Source: Diadema setosum
Lineage: Eukaryota; Echinodermata; Echinoidea; Diadematoida; Diadematidae
DNA length: 64,000 nucleotides
Assembly (NCBI RefSeq): GCF_964275005.1
Contig: NC_092703.1
Span: 1,725,001-1,789,000, forward strand
Direction: 5' to 3'
In this document: positions 1 through 11,173 of the stretch, piece by piece
Position numbering within the stretch: the first letter of the stretch is position 1
How the letters are laid out: each line of letters opens with the position of its first letter
Translations under genes and position numbers: made by a program
Notes under the pieces: generated by a model
The model's database searches: none
What the model saw: only the letters and a program-made list of their open reading frames with translations
Told to the model about the DNA's origin: nothing

Positions 1-109
1 CACCAAAGTCCAAGCCAGGGATCATTATGGAAGGAGATCATAGCAATATTTCACTACAATCACAGAGTTGCTCCAGACAGCGAACTTTTCACAATGTGTG
101 TGCCTGATG
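1..109 (+). CDS. Possible last coding exon of an upstream gene (partial)
   Basis: The third frame is open from the window edge to a TGA at 107-109. It gives about 35 hydrophilic, serine-rich residues ending CSRQRTFHNVCA. Codon use is varied and looks more coding-like than the AT-rich DNA that follows. Frame 1 is also open here, to a stop near 219, and would encode a hydrophobic stretch, so the frame is not secure. No domain is recognised. If real, this is the C-terminus of a protein whose other exons lie left of the window, and 110 onward would be 3' UTR. Confidence 0.22.
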
Positions 110-240
110 AATGGGCAGTCAGGTTCTGGCAGAACATTATCTTGATATTCTGCGTAATGTCGTATTTGATGACTTTGGGTTGTGTGTGTGCAGAAAGGGG
201 GGGGGGGAGGGGGTGGGTAGTGTGATTATAAAATATGGCA

Positions 241-375
241 TCATTTTAATAATAGCAATAATAATAATAATAATGATACTGCTACTACTAATTATAATAA
301 TAATAGTGATGGTTATAATGATAATATCAATAATAATAATAATATAAATGATAATAAAAGTAATAATAACAATAA
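241..375. repeat. Imperfect (TAA)n microsatellite
   Basis: A run of taa/taat units with scattered substitutions, directly after a poly-G tract. Open frames across it encode only isoleucine-rich low-complexity sequence. Confidence 0.85.
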
Positions 376-2961
376 TCAACAGTGCTTATGTATAGCACAT
401 AGAACATTCTGTGTTTTGTCCGTATGTGCTTAAGGATTAAAATGATTACACAAAAACATACAATTGCAAATAACAATAATACCTTGTTTCATGTTTAGAC
501 TGTAATGAAGGCATTCCCAAGGCAGACTTAGGTTTGTTAACATTTGTAAATTATTTCAAATTCTGGGGTAGATTATTCCATATGGTAGAGACATGACAAG
601 CAAGTATGTATGTTGTTGCTTTTTTATTCAGCATAACAAATAAGTCCCTCCCTTTCGAACAAAGGTTTCTCTCTGGTGTGTCTCCCATTTAAAGTAGTTC
701 TCTCAAATAGTGTGTATTCAAAAGTTAATATCAACATTTTGTACTGAATATGAATTTTGACTTGAAGCCAGTGGAAGCTTCGTAGAACCACTTAAATTTG
801 TGTTAATATGTTGTTGTTGTTTTTTTTTTTATTTGAACACTAGTCTTGCAGCAGAGTTTGGGATAGCTTGTTATCTCTGTATCTGTTTGACTGACAATCC
901 ACAAACTAATTAATGATGAAATCAACATGTCAAATGAAGAAACAATGAACTGAACGTACTGCTATGTGTTTATCGATGGAGTCGCACATTTTCCAAATAT
1001 TGTATGTGAAAGAATCAAGGGGACATTAAGGGACATTAATACTAAGTACTGTATCTTACACTGTCACTTTATTCACTGGCATTAATCGTGATAACAATCA
1101 ATCCATGGGTCTCTCCACACAGCTTTGTCACAATGATGCCTTCCTCAATTTCCACTGTAATATGCTTCCATTCTCTTTGGCTTAACAGTGCTTTTCACAA
1201 CAAAAACTTTATAAGTATCAAAAGCCATATAAAATGTATTTTCTTTTACATTGTTTTTGAACCAGCTCACCTATCATACTATTCATTTTGCCTCCTTTAG
1301 CCAGGCCGCCATTAGGCCAACCCCATTAACGATTCTCAGTATTTTTTTTTTATCATGCCTACCCCAGCACCTCGGATACCCACAGCAGATGTAAATTAAA
1401 TCAGGACTAGGCTTCAAGTCAAGTTGTGCGAGCTAGAAAGGTATTAGGAGACTGCAAGAGGGTTATAAGCAATTGGATGCCTACATTTTCTCTGTTTGCT
1501 CTCATTTCGCTTCGAGAATGATTAATAAACTTTGACAGATAATGTTTAATTGGATGATACTTGTACTGCAGTACACAGCCATATTCTTGCAGTCTGTGTC
1601 CACATCAGGACTTATAGCATGGCCATCATTACCTTTTTATATTGAATATTGTTGTGGATTTCATTTTTTAAAGGAAAAATGAGAAAATGTAGGTCTGATA
1701 TGTTAGCAGTGTAATTGTAAACAGGTAGAGTAACAGAAAAAAAAAACACAGTCACCTACGTGTAGTTTCATGGTGTCAATATTATTCACAGAAACATGTG
1801 CAGAAATTATATACAGAAATATTTGTGACGTAAAGAACCACAGAAATGTAAAAACATGTAAAATTTGATTGCGTTAACGATTCTGAATGTGGAAAGTGTG
1901 ATACTCGAAAAGATATCGAAACTGATTAGTTCCGAGTAAATCTATAGTAAAAATATCAGGTAGATATTCATCTGTATGAAATCTTTTTTAAAGAACATTA
2001 CTTGTGTAGATAACTTTGTAAAGTGTTTAACGATATCTTTGTAGTGTTTAAAGAAATGTTTACTTTGAAGAGGTTAGACTTTATTCCTGCAATCAAAATA
2101 AATCATACTAAAACAACAGCAAAGTTTAAGAAGTAAAACTTATCATTAATTCGTGTATATGGAATATCCAGTAACTGATTTTGGAGTAAGAAACGAGATT
2201 GATATTATGCCGATTTGGAATGAACAAACATGACATTTCTTTCGGCCAGAGAGCTGAAAGCGAACAATGAGTTTTATAATCGGTTCCGAAAAAGTAGAGA
2301 TGACTAGTATTTAATTTGATGATAAGAAAAAAATTCCTTCATTTTTTGGTCAGAAATGGATATAAGAAATACTAAGCAATATTTTATTTTATAAAGGTAA
2401 AGGAATATTATGTAAAGGTACAATGTAATATATTTCTATTTCATTGTGATATGGGTTCCTCGAAATTGTCTTGTTCATTAAAACATATATGTTAATAACG
2501 TTAAGATTTCTTTCATTACGGGAAATATAGTTATTTAAATTATGATTGAATGAACTACTGTCCATCCTCGAGATAATACACAAATCTCATTTCAACAGCT
2601 TCTTATTTTGCAGCAGTTTTGCTTATATATTTGTCGTTACGGAATACCATAGTAATGAACTTTTAATTGGCTGAAAATGAAATGTGGAAATCCGTTTAAT
2701 GAAATGTACAACTTATGATACTTGAAAACAATACAATATAATTATAGTAATGAATGTAAATATTCAAACGATTATTTTTCCTACATTTCGTTTTTCTTTG
2801 CAGTTGTGCACGATTTAAATGTTGAATATGATCTAATAAAAATAAATGTCATTTGTTGAAAAAGGAATGTGTATTTCTTCCTTTAATGAATGATTGAATA
2901 TAATACAGGACTTGAGAGAGTTTGAAAATGTTATTATTTCTCGAAGAAGACAAGTGTAGAG

Positions 2962-2985
2962 GATGATGATGATGATGATGATGAT
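2962..2985. repeat. (GAT)8 microsatellite
   Basis: Eight consecutive gat units. Confidence 0.9.
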
Positions 2986-3418
2986 TGAAAGAGAAGGAGT
3001 GATGGAGAGAAGAGGGGAGTACGAGGAATTTGTGTGAATTCTAATTGGATGTTAATGTACGTCTGCATACCTACTAAAATGAGTCGGGAATTTGTTCATT
3101 TTCGTAAACAAGCAAGTGCATGAAGATCATAAAATATAAAAGGCTGCCTTTCTGTTTAAATGAATATTGAGAATACGTAATGAAAAAGAAGAAAAAAGAA
3201 GTAAAGATCTAAACATGAAGCTCCATGATCTAAAAAAGAACAACATAATTACTATTCTACAATACTTTTATCCACGGATATTAGATTAACAATCCCAAGA
3301 GCACAGTGCTAGTATTATACTAGAAGAGCTAATTGAAATATCAATTTTCTTAGTGAAATAACCTTAACCAGAAATAAATTTGAAGGCCATGTGCCGTTTC
3401 GTGATTTTATTGGGTTCT

Positions 3419-3857
3419 GTTCGTTATTCCGAAGGTTTGCCATTCCGAAGGTTCGTTATTCCGAAGGTCCGTAATTCCGAAGGTTCGTTATCCAGAAGGT
3501 TCGTTATTTCGAAGGTTCGTTAATCCGAAACACACAAATTCCCTATAACTAGACAATCATTAATCCAAAAATGAAGTAGGGTTCAATAATCCGAGCATTT
3601 GCGGCGTTATTCCGAAGGTTCGTTAATCCGAAAATGAAATAGGGTTCTCTATTCCGAAGGCTCGTTCATCCGAAAATGAAATAGGGTTCGTCATTTCGAA
3701 GGTTTTAATCCGAAATGATAGGGCATAGGGTCCGTAACGAACCTTCGGAATATCTAGTTTTGTTTCATTTTCGGAATAACGAACCTTCGGAATAACGAAC
3801 CTTATTTCATTTTCGAATTAATGAACCTTCGGACTAAAGAACCTTCGGAATAACGAG
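3419..3857. repeat. Inverted minisatellite, TTATTCCGAAGGTTCG family
   Basis: The left two thirds repeat units of the form ttattccgaaggttcg, alternating with ttaatccgaaaatgaaatagg. From about 3730 the same units continue on the opposite strand as cgaaccttcggaataa. The block could fold into a long hairpin. Related, more decayed copies lie at 39908-40231 and 41902-42208, so this is a dispersed family. No coding sequence or target-site duplication is visible. It is probably a non-autonomous transposon built of short repeats. Confidence 0.8.
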
Positions 3858-3867
3858 CGGTAATCAA

Positions 3868-4060
3868 TTTATTTTGCCGAGAATCCTGAACGCTATGTGC
3901 GGCACAAGCGCAGTGTGCCGGTTCGTGGATTTATTTTGCGGAGAATCCTGAACGCCATGTGCGACACTAAGCGCTGTGTGCCGGTTCGTGGATTCATTTT
4001 GCGGAGAATCCTGAACGCTCTGCGCGACACTAAGCGCTGTGTGCCGGTTCGTGGATTTTT
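3868..4060. repeat. 62-63 bp minisatellite, three units
   Basis: Units start at 3868, 3930 and 3993 and share ttttgcggagaatcctgaac and gtgtgccggttcgtgga. A further fragment of the unit lies at 4295-4317. The period is a multiple of three, so the minus strand reads as a 21-residue repeat with core STNRHTALSVA. There is no sign of a gene around it, and it is best taken as a minisatellite continuing the inverted repeat just before it. Confidence 0.8.
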
Positions 4061-5023
4061 TTGGACCTAGTCTGGAGTTTTCACAAAACGACACACAGCT
4101 TTATAGCCTTACTGTGTGCAAATTTTACAACACTGGGAGTATTTTTATGTATAGCAAGAAAGAGCAGATTCTTCTCATACGTCACAGTGAAATTTATTGA
4201 ATAGCAATTCCATTAACATATCTTACTGATAGTTTGAAAAAACAGAAATCTTTAAATGCGATTTACTCGAAATGTACTTCGCGCACCGGCGGTGTGCGTG
4301 TGCCGGTTCGTGGATTCAGCGACGATATTAACAATATAGCATGGGAAAATCTCATGCAAACATGTATCATAAAAATGTAAAAAATCTATGGGACATACAC
4401 AAATGCGTAGTAGTTACTTCTATACAAATTCACGATTCTTCCAGTGCTTGTCCAGCTCATTCTACGAAACATTAACAGAGCACAGCGAGACCTCTATATG
4501 AACTTTATTTTTTGCAGGATTATAATATGAAGTATATATATCCACTACATTTAGCAACCCTAAAAGGAAGTGGTGAACTGTTTTTTTAATGCCAGTTTTA
4601 TTGAATGTAAAATTACTAATTCTACAGGTAGGATCTGTCTATTGATCTGCTTTTCTTTAGATACATATACTGAATTTTGACGGATGGCAAACTGCAGTGT
4701 AAAAAGAAAGATAGAGTATAGCAATTAATTTGTTACACAACCTTCATGACGTTGCCTCTTACGGGAGGGGGGGGATGTCCCACCTCCCTGCTCTTACTTT
4801 TGCCCGCGTTTTGCTTCCTTTCGATGTCGGAATTTCTATTTTGAAAATTGGTTGCGACTCTTGTCGTAGAGGCGTATTGTCTACTTGCCTCAAGCAACTT
4901 CTTCTTGAAGAATTATGTAATGGAGTAAATATTTTCTAAGATGCCAGATAGTGATTATACGCCAGTCAATGCTAGTTAAGGACTATTAGATTTTGCCGGG
5001 CGTTATATTGAAGATAACGATAA

Positions 5024-5189
5024 CAGGGACGGATCCAGGGAGGACCGCAACCGGCGAACGCCCCCCCCCCCCTTTATTTTTTGTTGAAACAAAAGAAATA
5101 AAAAGAAAAAAATGGTGGAGGGGTGCGTGTGCCCCCCTTTAATTTTGTAAACGCGCCCCCTCTTTACGGAATTCCTGGATCCGCCCCTG
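5024..5189. mobile_element. MITE with GGATCC-containing inverted repeats and GATAA duplication
   Basis: The ends are inverted copies: cagggacggatccaggga on the left and tcctggatccgcccctg on the right. GATAA occurs immediately outside both ends (5019-5023 and 5190-5194), fitting a 5 bp target-site duplication. The interior is a C run and A/T-rich DNA with no coding capacity. At 166 bp it is a non-autonomous element; its superfamily is not determined. Confidence 0.8.
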
Positions 5190-5286
5190 GATAATACTAT
5201 TGTTCTCTGGAAGAACATAACATCGAAGGCTGTAATAATTACTGATTACATTTTTGAAGTTTTAAAGTGTCATTACACAATCAAGC

Positions 5287-5313
5287 ATATATATATATAT
5301 ATATATATATATA
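5287..5313. repeat. (AT)n microsatellite
   Basis: Perfect alternating AT tract. Confidence 0.9.
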
Positions 5314-5485
5314 CACCTGGATATAAGAACGACCCAAGTCCATAAGAGAAAATTCAGGGGAAAAAAAAAAGAATTAATTAATAACTTCCTACTGCTTTTA
5401 TTGTTTTCAGTTATCGGGATGTTATTCATACAAATTTGAATATAAAACAGTCACTTGAATGATTATATGTAATTGCATGACCTCG

Positions 5486-5487
<2 letters not shown>

Positions 5488-5550
<63 letters not shown>

Positions 5551-5573
5551 CACTATATATTATACACACACAC
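5488..5573. repeat. (AT)n microsatellite with short CA tail
   Basis: Long AT tract with minor interruptions, ending in a few CA units. Confidence 0.9.
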
Positions 5574-6049
5574 CGGGTCTTTTGAGTGTCTTCGCAGATT
5601 TCTTCGCAGATTTATGCATACATTCGAAAAATGATCCTATGTGACGTGCTCGCATTAATCTAGAGTGGTGGCCACGAGAAGTAATTCGTAGGCCTGCATT
5701 GCTATACTGTTAGACGTGAGGGAGTTTACGAGGACCATAATGTAAAATATTTTGTACTATTAAAAAAAAAAACAAATCCATCCCCATATTAAACAAACTG
5801 TAAAAGAAAGAGAAAACTTTTCCCTACAGAACGATACAAAAATAATACAAAATAAGAAAGAAATGAGCAAGATATGCCATTTCGAAATTTCACATTTTTT
5901 AAGGAAAACACTTTTTGACCAGTCGTTATCAATATTAAAATCAGCTAGTTGACGATGTCATGTCCTCACAATTTCTTAATCATTTCGTTTACAGAACTGA
6001 AAAAAACCCTCTAATACTACAGCTGGACAATTTAAAACTTATTATTGTT

Positions 6050-9000
6050 ATTGTTATTATGATATTATTATGTTTTCTATATTGCCAAGTGAATAAAGGG
6101 CACTTAGGAGGCATACGCCACAGGATCGCCCTTCAATAAACACCCTCTTTATTGTGTAGATCTTATAAAACAAATCTTCTTCTATCATTTTCGTGACTTG
6201 TCATTTATATAAGAGTGTATTTGCTGTATTGCTGGACCTACTTTTAAAACCTCTCACACTAGAACAACTGTATTTGGGTTGCTAATATCTGTATTTTGTA
6301 ATAAAGGGCGTGTGCGTAGGTGTAAATTTGGACACTTCCCAATGGATTACTTTTGAATGTTCACCCTCTTGACAATATATCTATGTAGAGCAATGTCTCC
6401 TCTATCAATTAGTTGTATTTCTTGGAAACAAAAGTGTCTTTGCTATACGGCACGATGGAATTTTAAAAACATGTACGTTTGGAACATATATAATTATATT
6501 CCCGTTATTATGATATTATAAGTTTCCTAATATTGCTGTGAGGGTGGAATATTATTTGGCACATCCACAGGGTTTCCATCTAATGTGCATCCTCTTCACT
6601 GTATAGATCTTGTAAAGTTAAGCCTCTTCTATCATTTCCATGACTTTTCATCGATAAAAAGTGTATTTGCTGTATTGCCGGGACTACATGTACTTTTAAA
6701 AACCATCCATGCTTTATGGAACAATGGTGTTTGCGTTGCTAATATCTGTGTCTTGTCTTATGGGGGCGTGAGCGTAGGTGTAACTTTGGACCATTCCCAA
6801 GGGATTGTTTTTTAATGTTCACCCTTTTGACAATATGGATATTGTAGAGCGATATCTCTCTATTAACTACAATGTATTTCTGAAAACAAAAGTGCCCTTG
6901 ATGTACGGCACGATCGAAGTATGAAAGCATGTACGTTCGGAACATATAGTATATTCGCGTTGATATTCAATGTTTTCTATATTGCCATGAGGGTGGTGTA
7001 CTTTGGGGCACATCCCACAGGATTGACATTTAATGTGCATCCTCTCACTGCATAGATATTGTGAAGCAATGCTTCTTCTATCATTTCCACGACAGTCATT
7101 GATATAAGTGTGTAGCTGTAACAGTACTGCCGGAACTACTTCTAAAACCATGCACGAAAGAACGTCGGTATTTGGGTTCATAGTATCCTTGCGTTGTAAT
7201 TACGGGGCTTGAGCGGACGTGTAATTTTGGACACTTCCGAAGGGATTGCTCTTGAATGTTCACCCTTTTGACAATATATCTAATGTAGAGCAATTTTTCT
7301 TCTTGTAATTATATTGCATTTCTTGAAAACAAAAGGGCAATTGCTGTACAACCGTAGCGACTATATGAAGGCATGGAATATTGGAACATATTCGTGCTAT
7401 ATGGTATAGTGCACACTGCAAAAAGTCCGGTGTTAAATAGTGAACACCGAGCTGGTGTTAAATTTTCGGTGCTCATTTATGGTGTTAAATTAACACCTCC
7501 GGGTGTCATTTCCAAATACAAAACTGAAGAGTTTCTTAATAGTAACTGCACTTCTTGTTGATCTTTAATTTAAACAAGACGATCAAGAATTTTACATTAA
7601 AATACTAGATTTTTGAAAAAATGTTAAAATAAATTTACACCACAGTAACACCAGCTGGTGTGGTCTCTTATTGAAGCTGGACGGGTGTTAAACCATTGAT
7701 ATTAACACCAACAAATATCAAATCAACACCATGTGGTGTCATTTTTGAATGAACACCAGTACAGTGTCAAAATATCACCAGGTACAGTGTCAAATTAACA
7801 CCACGAAGTGTCAGGTGAACACTTTTCATCACCATCACAGTGCATTTTCTACACCTGTGGGTGTGGTCTGCTATCAACACTTGATCGGTGTTAAATTTAA
7901 CACCCTTGGTGTTAAATCTAACACCGATGTTTTTACAGTGCATGTTTCCTATATTGCCCTGGGGGTTGGATGATTTTGAACACATCCCACTCGGTTGCCT
8001 TTGAATGTGCATCCCTTTGACTATAATGATTATTGTAAAGCAGTGTCTCTACCATTTAAAAATCATGAAAAGTAAAGTGTCTTATTTACCACCCGGCAAA
8101 ACGACTTTCTACATGCATGTTCAACTCAGTTTGCTTTAGCATATAATGCATGTTTTGTTAACCTGTTTTGGGACCACGACGGTCAGGGTAGGAGTATCCG
8201 GGCACTTCCCAAGGGCTTGCGTTTGAATGTCCACCCTTTTGACAAAATAGATATTGTAAAGCAACGTCTCCTATATTACCTTATCTTATTGCATTTTAAC
8301 GAAAATAAAAGCGTATGTGCTATACAGGCAGAAGAACTTTTCAGAGGCATGTACCCATGGAACATTTTTCGCGGTTGTATATACTGCATGTTTTTCACTG
8401 CCTTTAAGATGCATGGGGTTACTTTGAGCACCTCCCACAAGATGTTCTCTGTATAGTGCTCCCTTTGTACTGTATAGATATTGTAGATCAGTGTTGTTAT
8501 TTTATCTTTACCCCGGCATTTTTTTTTATAGAAATAAAAGTGTCTTGTAATGGCAGGAATTAAATTCAATACAATAAATTATTCAATTCAATTTTTATTT
8601 CATTTTTCGACAAGAACATAATTATAAACATCACTTCTTCTTTTTTTTGGAACAGAAAACTATGTAGGATGAAAAGAATGTATAATGATTGTATAGCACC
8701 TTACAATATTTATACATAGTCATAAAACTCAAGTGATAGTCATAAAACTTTTTAAGACATGCACTTTTGGAACGACTGTAATTGCGTTGGTATTTGCGTT
8801 ATAAGGGTCATGTATAGAGGCAATTAATGTGGGCACTTCCCATATAGTAGGCTCCCTTCGAATGATCACCACTTTAATTATGTCAGTGTAAGTCAAAATT
8901 GCAGAGCAATATATCTTCTGTTAACCTCATTGAATTTCATTTAATAAAAGTTTCTTTGCTAGAGGACCAGAAGGATTGTTTAAAGGCATGTACCCGTAGA

Positions 9001-9570
9001 ACATAATTGTGTATTTGCGTCGGTACACGATTATTGCATGTCTTACATAGACTGCCTTTGGAAGGGGTAACTTTGGGTACCCTCGACGTGGTTGCCTCCG
9101 TATGTGAACTACTTTCACCTTATAGGTAATGTGAAACAATAATTCTTCTATAACTTTCACTGAATTTTATTGGATAAATGAAACAAAAAGGACGTCATAG
9201 AGGCTTTTCGCTTCAAACAGCTGTATTCACGTGCGTATGATTATGTTTTGTACCGGGCCGTGAGGGTATAGGGATAAATTCGGGTACCTCCCTGCGAGTC
9301 GCTTTGACTGTGCACCACCTTTTATTCAAAAAGATATACACATTGTAGAAAAATGTCTCCGCTGTCAGTGCCAATTATATTTCATGGAAATAAAACATTC
9401 TTTGCTAGACGACCGAACGACTTTAAAAAAAAATCTTGTACGCTTAGAACAACGGAAATCGCGTTGGTTGATGCATGTTCTGTAAATGGTCGTGGGGATA
9501 ATATTATGATCGATAGGGGTAACTTTGGGCACTACCCACAGATTTTCCTAAAGTTGACTGGCCATCTTCA
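6050..9570. repeat. Degenerate ~228 bp satellite
   Basis: A set of phrases recurs in order along 3.5 kb: 'acttcccaagggattg', 'gaatgttcacccttttgacaatat', 'gtagagcaatgtctcc', 'gaaaacaaaagtgt', 'aaagcatgtacgtttggaacatat' and 'attgccatgagggtgg'. Strongest matches are about 455-458 bp apart (starts near 6278, 6733 and 7191), with a weaker copy half-way (near 6525 and 6977), so the array looks like a dimer of ~228 bp monomers. Copies get more divergent toward 9.5 kb. No exon is seen. A MITE has inserted at 7414-7940. Confidence 0.7.
7414..7940. mobile_element. CACTG-ended MITE inserted in the satellite
   Basis: The left end reads CACTGCAAAAAGTCCGGTGT and the right end, on the minus strand, CACTGTAAAAACATCGGTGT. 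CA flanks both sides (7412-7413 and 7941-7942), and removing the element rejoins the satellite phrase '...gcatgttt' seen in neighbouring copies. The interior is full of ggtgttaaat / atttaacacc words in both orientations. It has no coding capacity. CACTR ends with a 2 bp duplication suggest the CMC (CACTA/Chapaev) group, by inference only. Confidence 0.75.
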
Positions 9571-9887
9571 ATATCTCAAGACCCTCAAGGATGCAAGAGC
9601 TGAATCATCAAGATTCGAATAAACCACCCTCCAAATAGATTTCATTCATTACAAATTGGACAAGTTATAGATGTTGACACTTGTTGAATTTCGTACTTTG
9701 ATTCTACGTAATTGATGGATAAGCTATCATTATCTGTCTGATAGCAAACTCTAATTTGCATAATATTATTCATGCTAGGTTACTAATGCTGTAGAGTTTG
9801 TTTTTGGTGAAAAGAAACTGAAATATCATATTTGAACACTCTTTGAAGTATTTGAATATTCCGTTCGCTCGGTACCCTTTCCATATC

Positions 9888-10549
9888 ATGCAAATGAGGC
9901 CCAGATTATGTACATGGAATTGTTTGCATCGCACTAACTGACATTGCAAACATAGGTTTCAACACATTCGGTGTTCCAATCTGAAACGTAGAAGCGTAGT
10001 TTTCATGGAAACACTGTATTTTTATCATTATGGAAGCTAATTTGCGTATTATGCAAATGAGGTTCAGATTGTGTACATGAAAATGTTTGCATCGCACTAA
10101 CTGACATTGTAAACATAGGTTTCAACACTTTCGGTGTTCCAATCTGAAACCTAGTAGCATAGTTTTCATGGAAACACTATTTTTTATCGTTATGGGAGCT
10201 AATCTGCATATTATGCAAATGAGGGTCAGATTGTGTACATGGAAATGTTTGCATCGCACTAACAGACATTGTAAACATAGATTTCACCACTTTCGGTGTT
10301 CCAATCTGAAACCTAGAAGCATAGTTTTCCTGGAAACACTGTATTTTTATCATTATGGGAGCTAATTTGCATATTATGCAAATGAGGTCCAGAGTATGTG
10401 CATGGACATGTTTGCATCGCACTAACTGACATTACAAACATAGGTTTCAACACTTTCGGTGTTCTAATCTGAAACCTAGAAGCCTAGTTTTCATGGAAAC
10501 ACTGCACTTTTATAATTATGGGAGCTAATTTGCATATCATGCAAATTTA
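9888..10549. repeat. 163 bp satellite, four units, with paired octamer motifs
   Basis: Units begin with ATGCAAAT at 9888, 10051, 10213 and 10376, with a terminal fragment at 10539 (spacing 162-163 bp). Units are highly similar over their whole length. Each junction holds ATTTGCAT followed by ATGCAAAT, a near-palindrome of two POU-type octamers (some copies carry one substitution). Frames across it are open for 60-80 residues but do not carry between units. Confidence 0.9.
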
Positions 10550-11173
10550 GCCAATTTGCCCCACTGGATTTCTTGGGACTTTTAGTATGGTGTTTAGGAG
10601 CCCATAACAAAATGCACTGCAATGGAATTCCTACTGTTGCAATTAGTGGTGGGTGAAACCCTATTTTGACTGGACTACTAGTTTTACAGAGCGTTCCTCA
10701 TACACGTCATATAGAATTCAAACCATTTACACGCACACACACAAATACACTCCCACTACAAGGAAAACAGACAATGCCAGTATTTTTCGACTCATCATCG
10801 AATTTTATTTCATTTCGAGTAGGATTACAATATATATATATATGGGTGAAGGTTTATTGTACAACTTAAATTTGCCAAACATAATTCATAAGCAAAATTT
10901 CTCTTAAACAGAGATTCTTACCGATTTCTTCCTAAGTTATTTAGATAAACACTACTCTGCTTACGACAAATGCGGTATATGAAATATGAGTACGTATACA
11001 CGACTATCTAGGACACATTATGCTAACTATGTGCACTCGACACAACACAAAAAGAAGGATGCTTTAAGAGAGAGGATTGATGAATTCAGTCCCCTTATTG
11101 AAACTACAACTAATGTAAGTTGAAAAACACAGAGACATTGTACACGTAAATCCTGAACAAAAATGTCACTTTA
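10550..11173. other. No gene seen
   Basis: AT-rich DNA with a short CA tract near 10731 and an AT tract near 10830. No splice-bounded open frame is apparent. Confidence 0.4.

Larger units (their letters stand above)
110..3418. other. Gene-free AT-rich stretch
   Basis: No convincing exon is seen on either strand. The stretch holds a G run near 197-210, an imperfect TAA microsatellite (241-375) and a GAT repeat (2962-2985). The first part could be the 3' UTR of the gene that may end at 109. Confidence 0.5.

Noticed and set aside
3864..4094. Minus-strand frame with 21-residue repeats
   Set aside because: It is fully explained by the 62-63 bp minisatellite, with no signal peptide or flanking gene structure.
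9888..10549. CRISPR-like spaced repeats
   Set aside because: The units are continuous 163 bp tandem copies with no unique spacers, in a eukaryotic genome.
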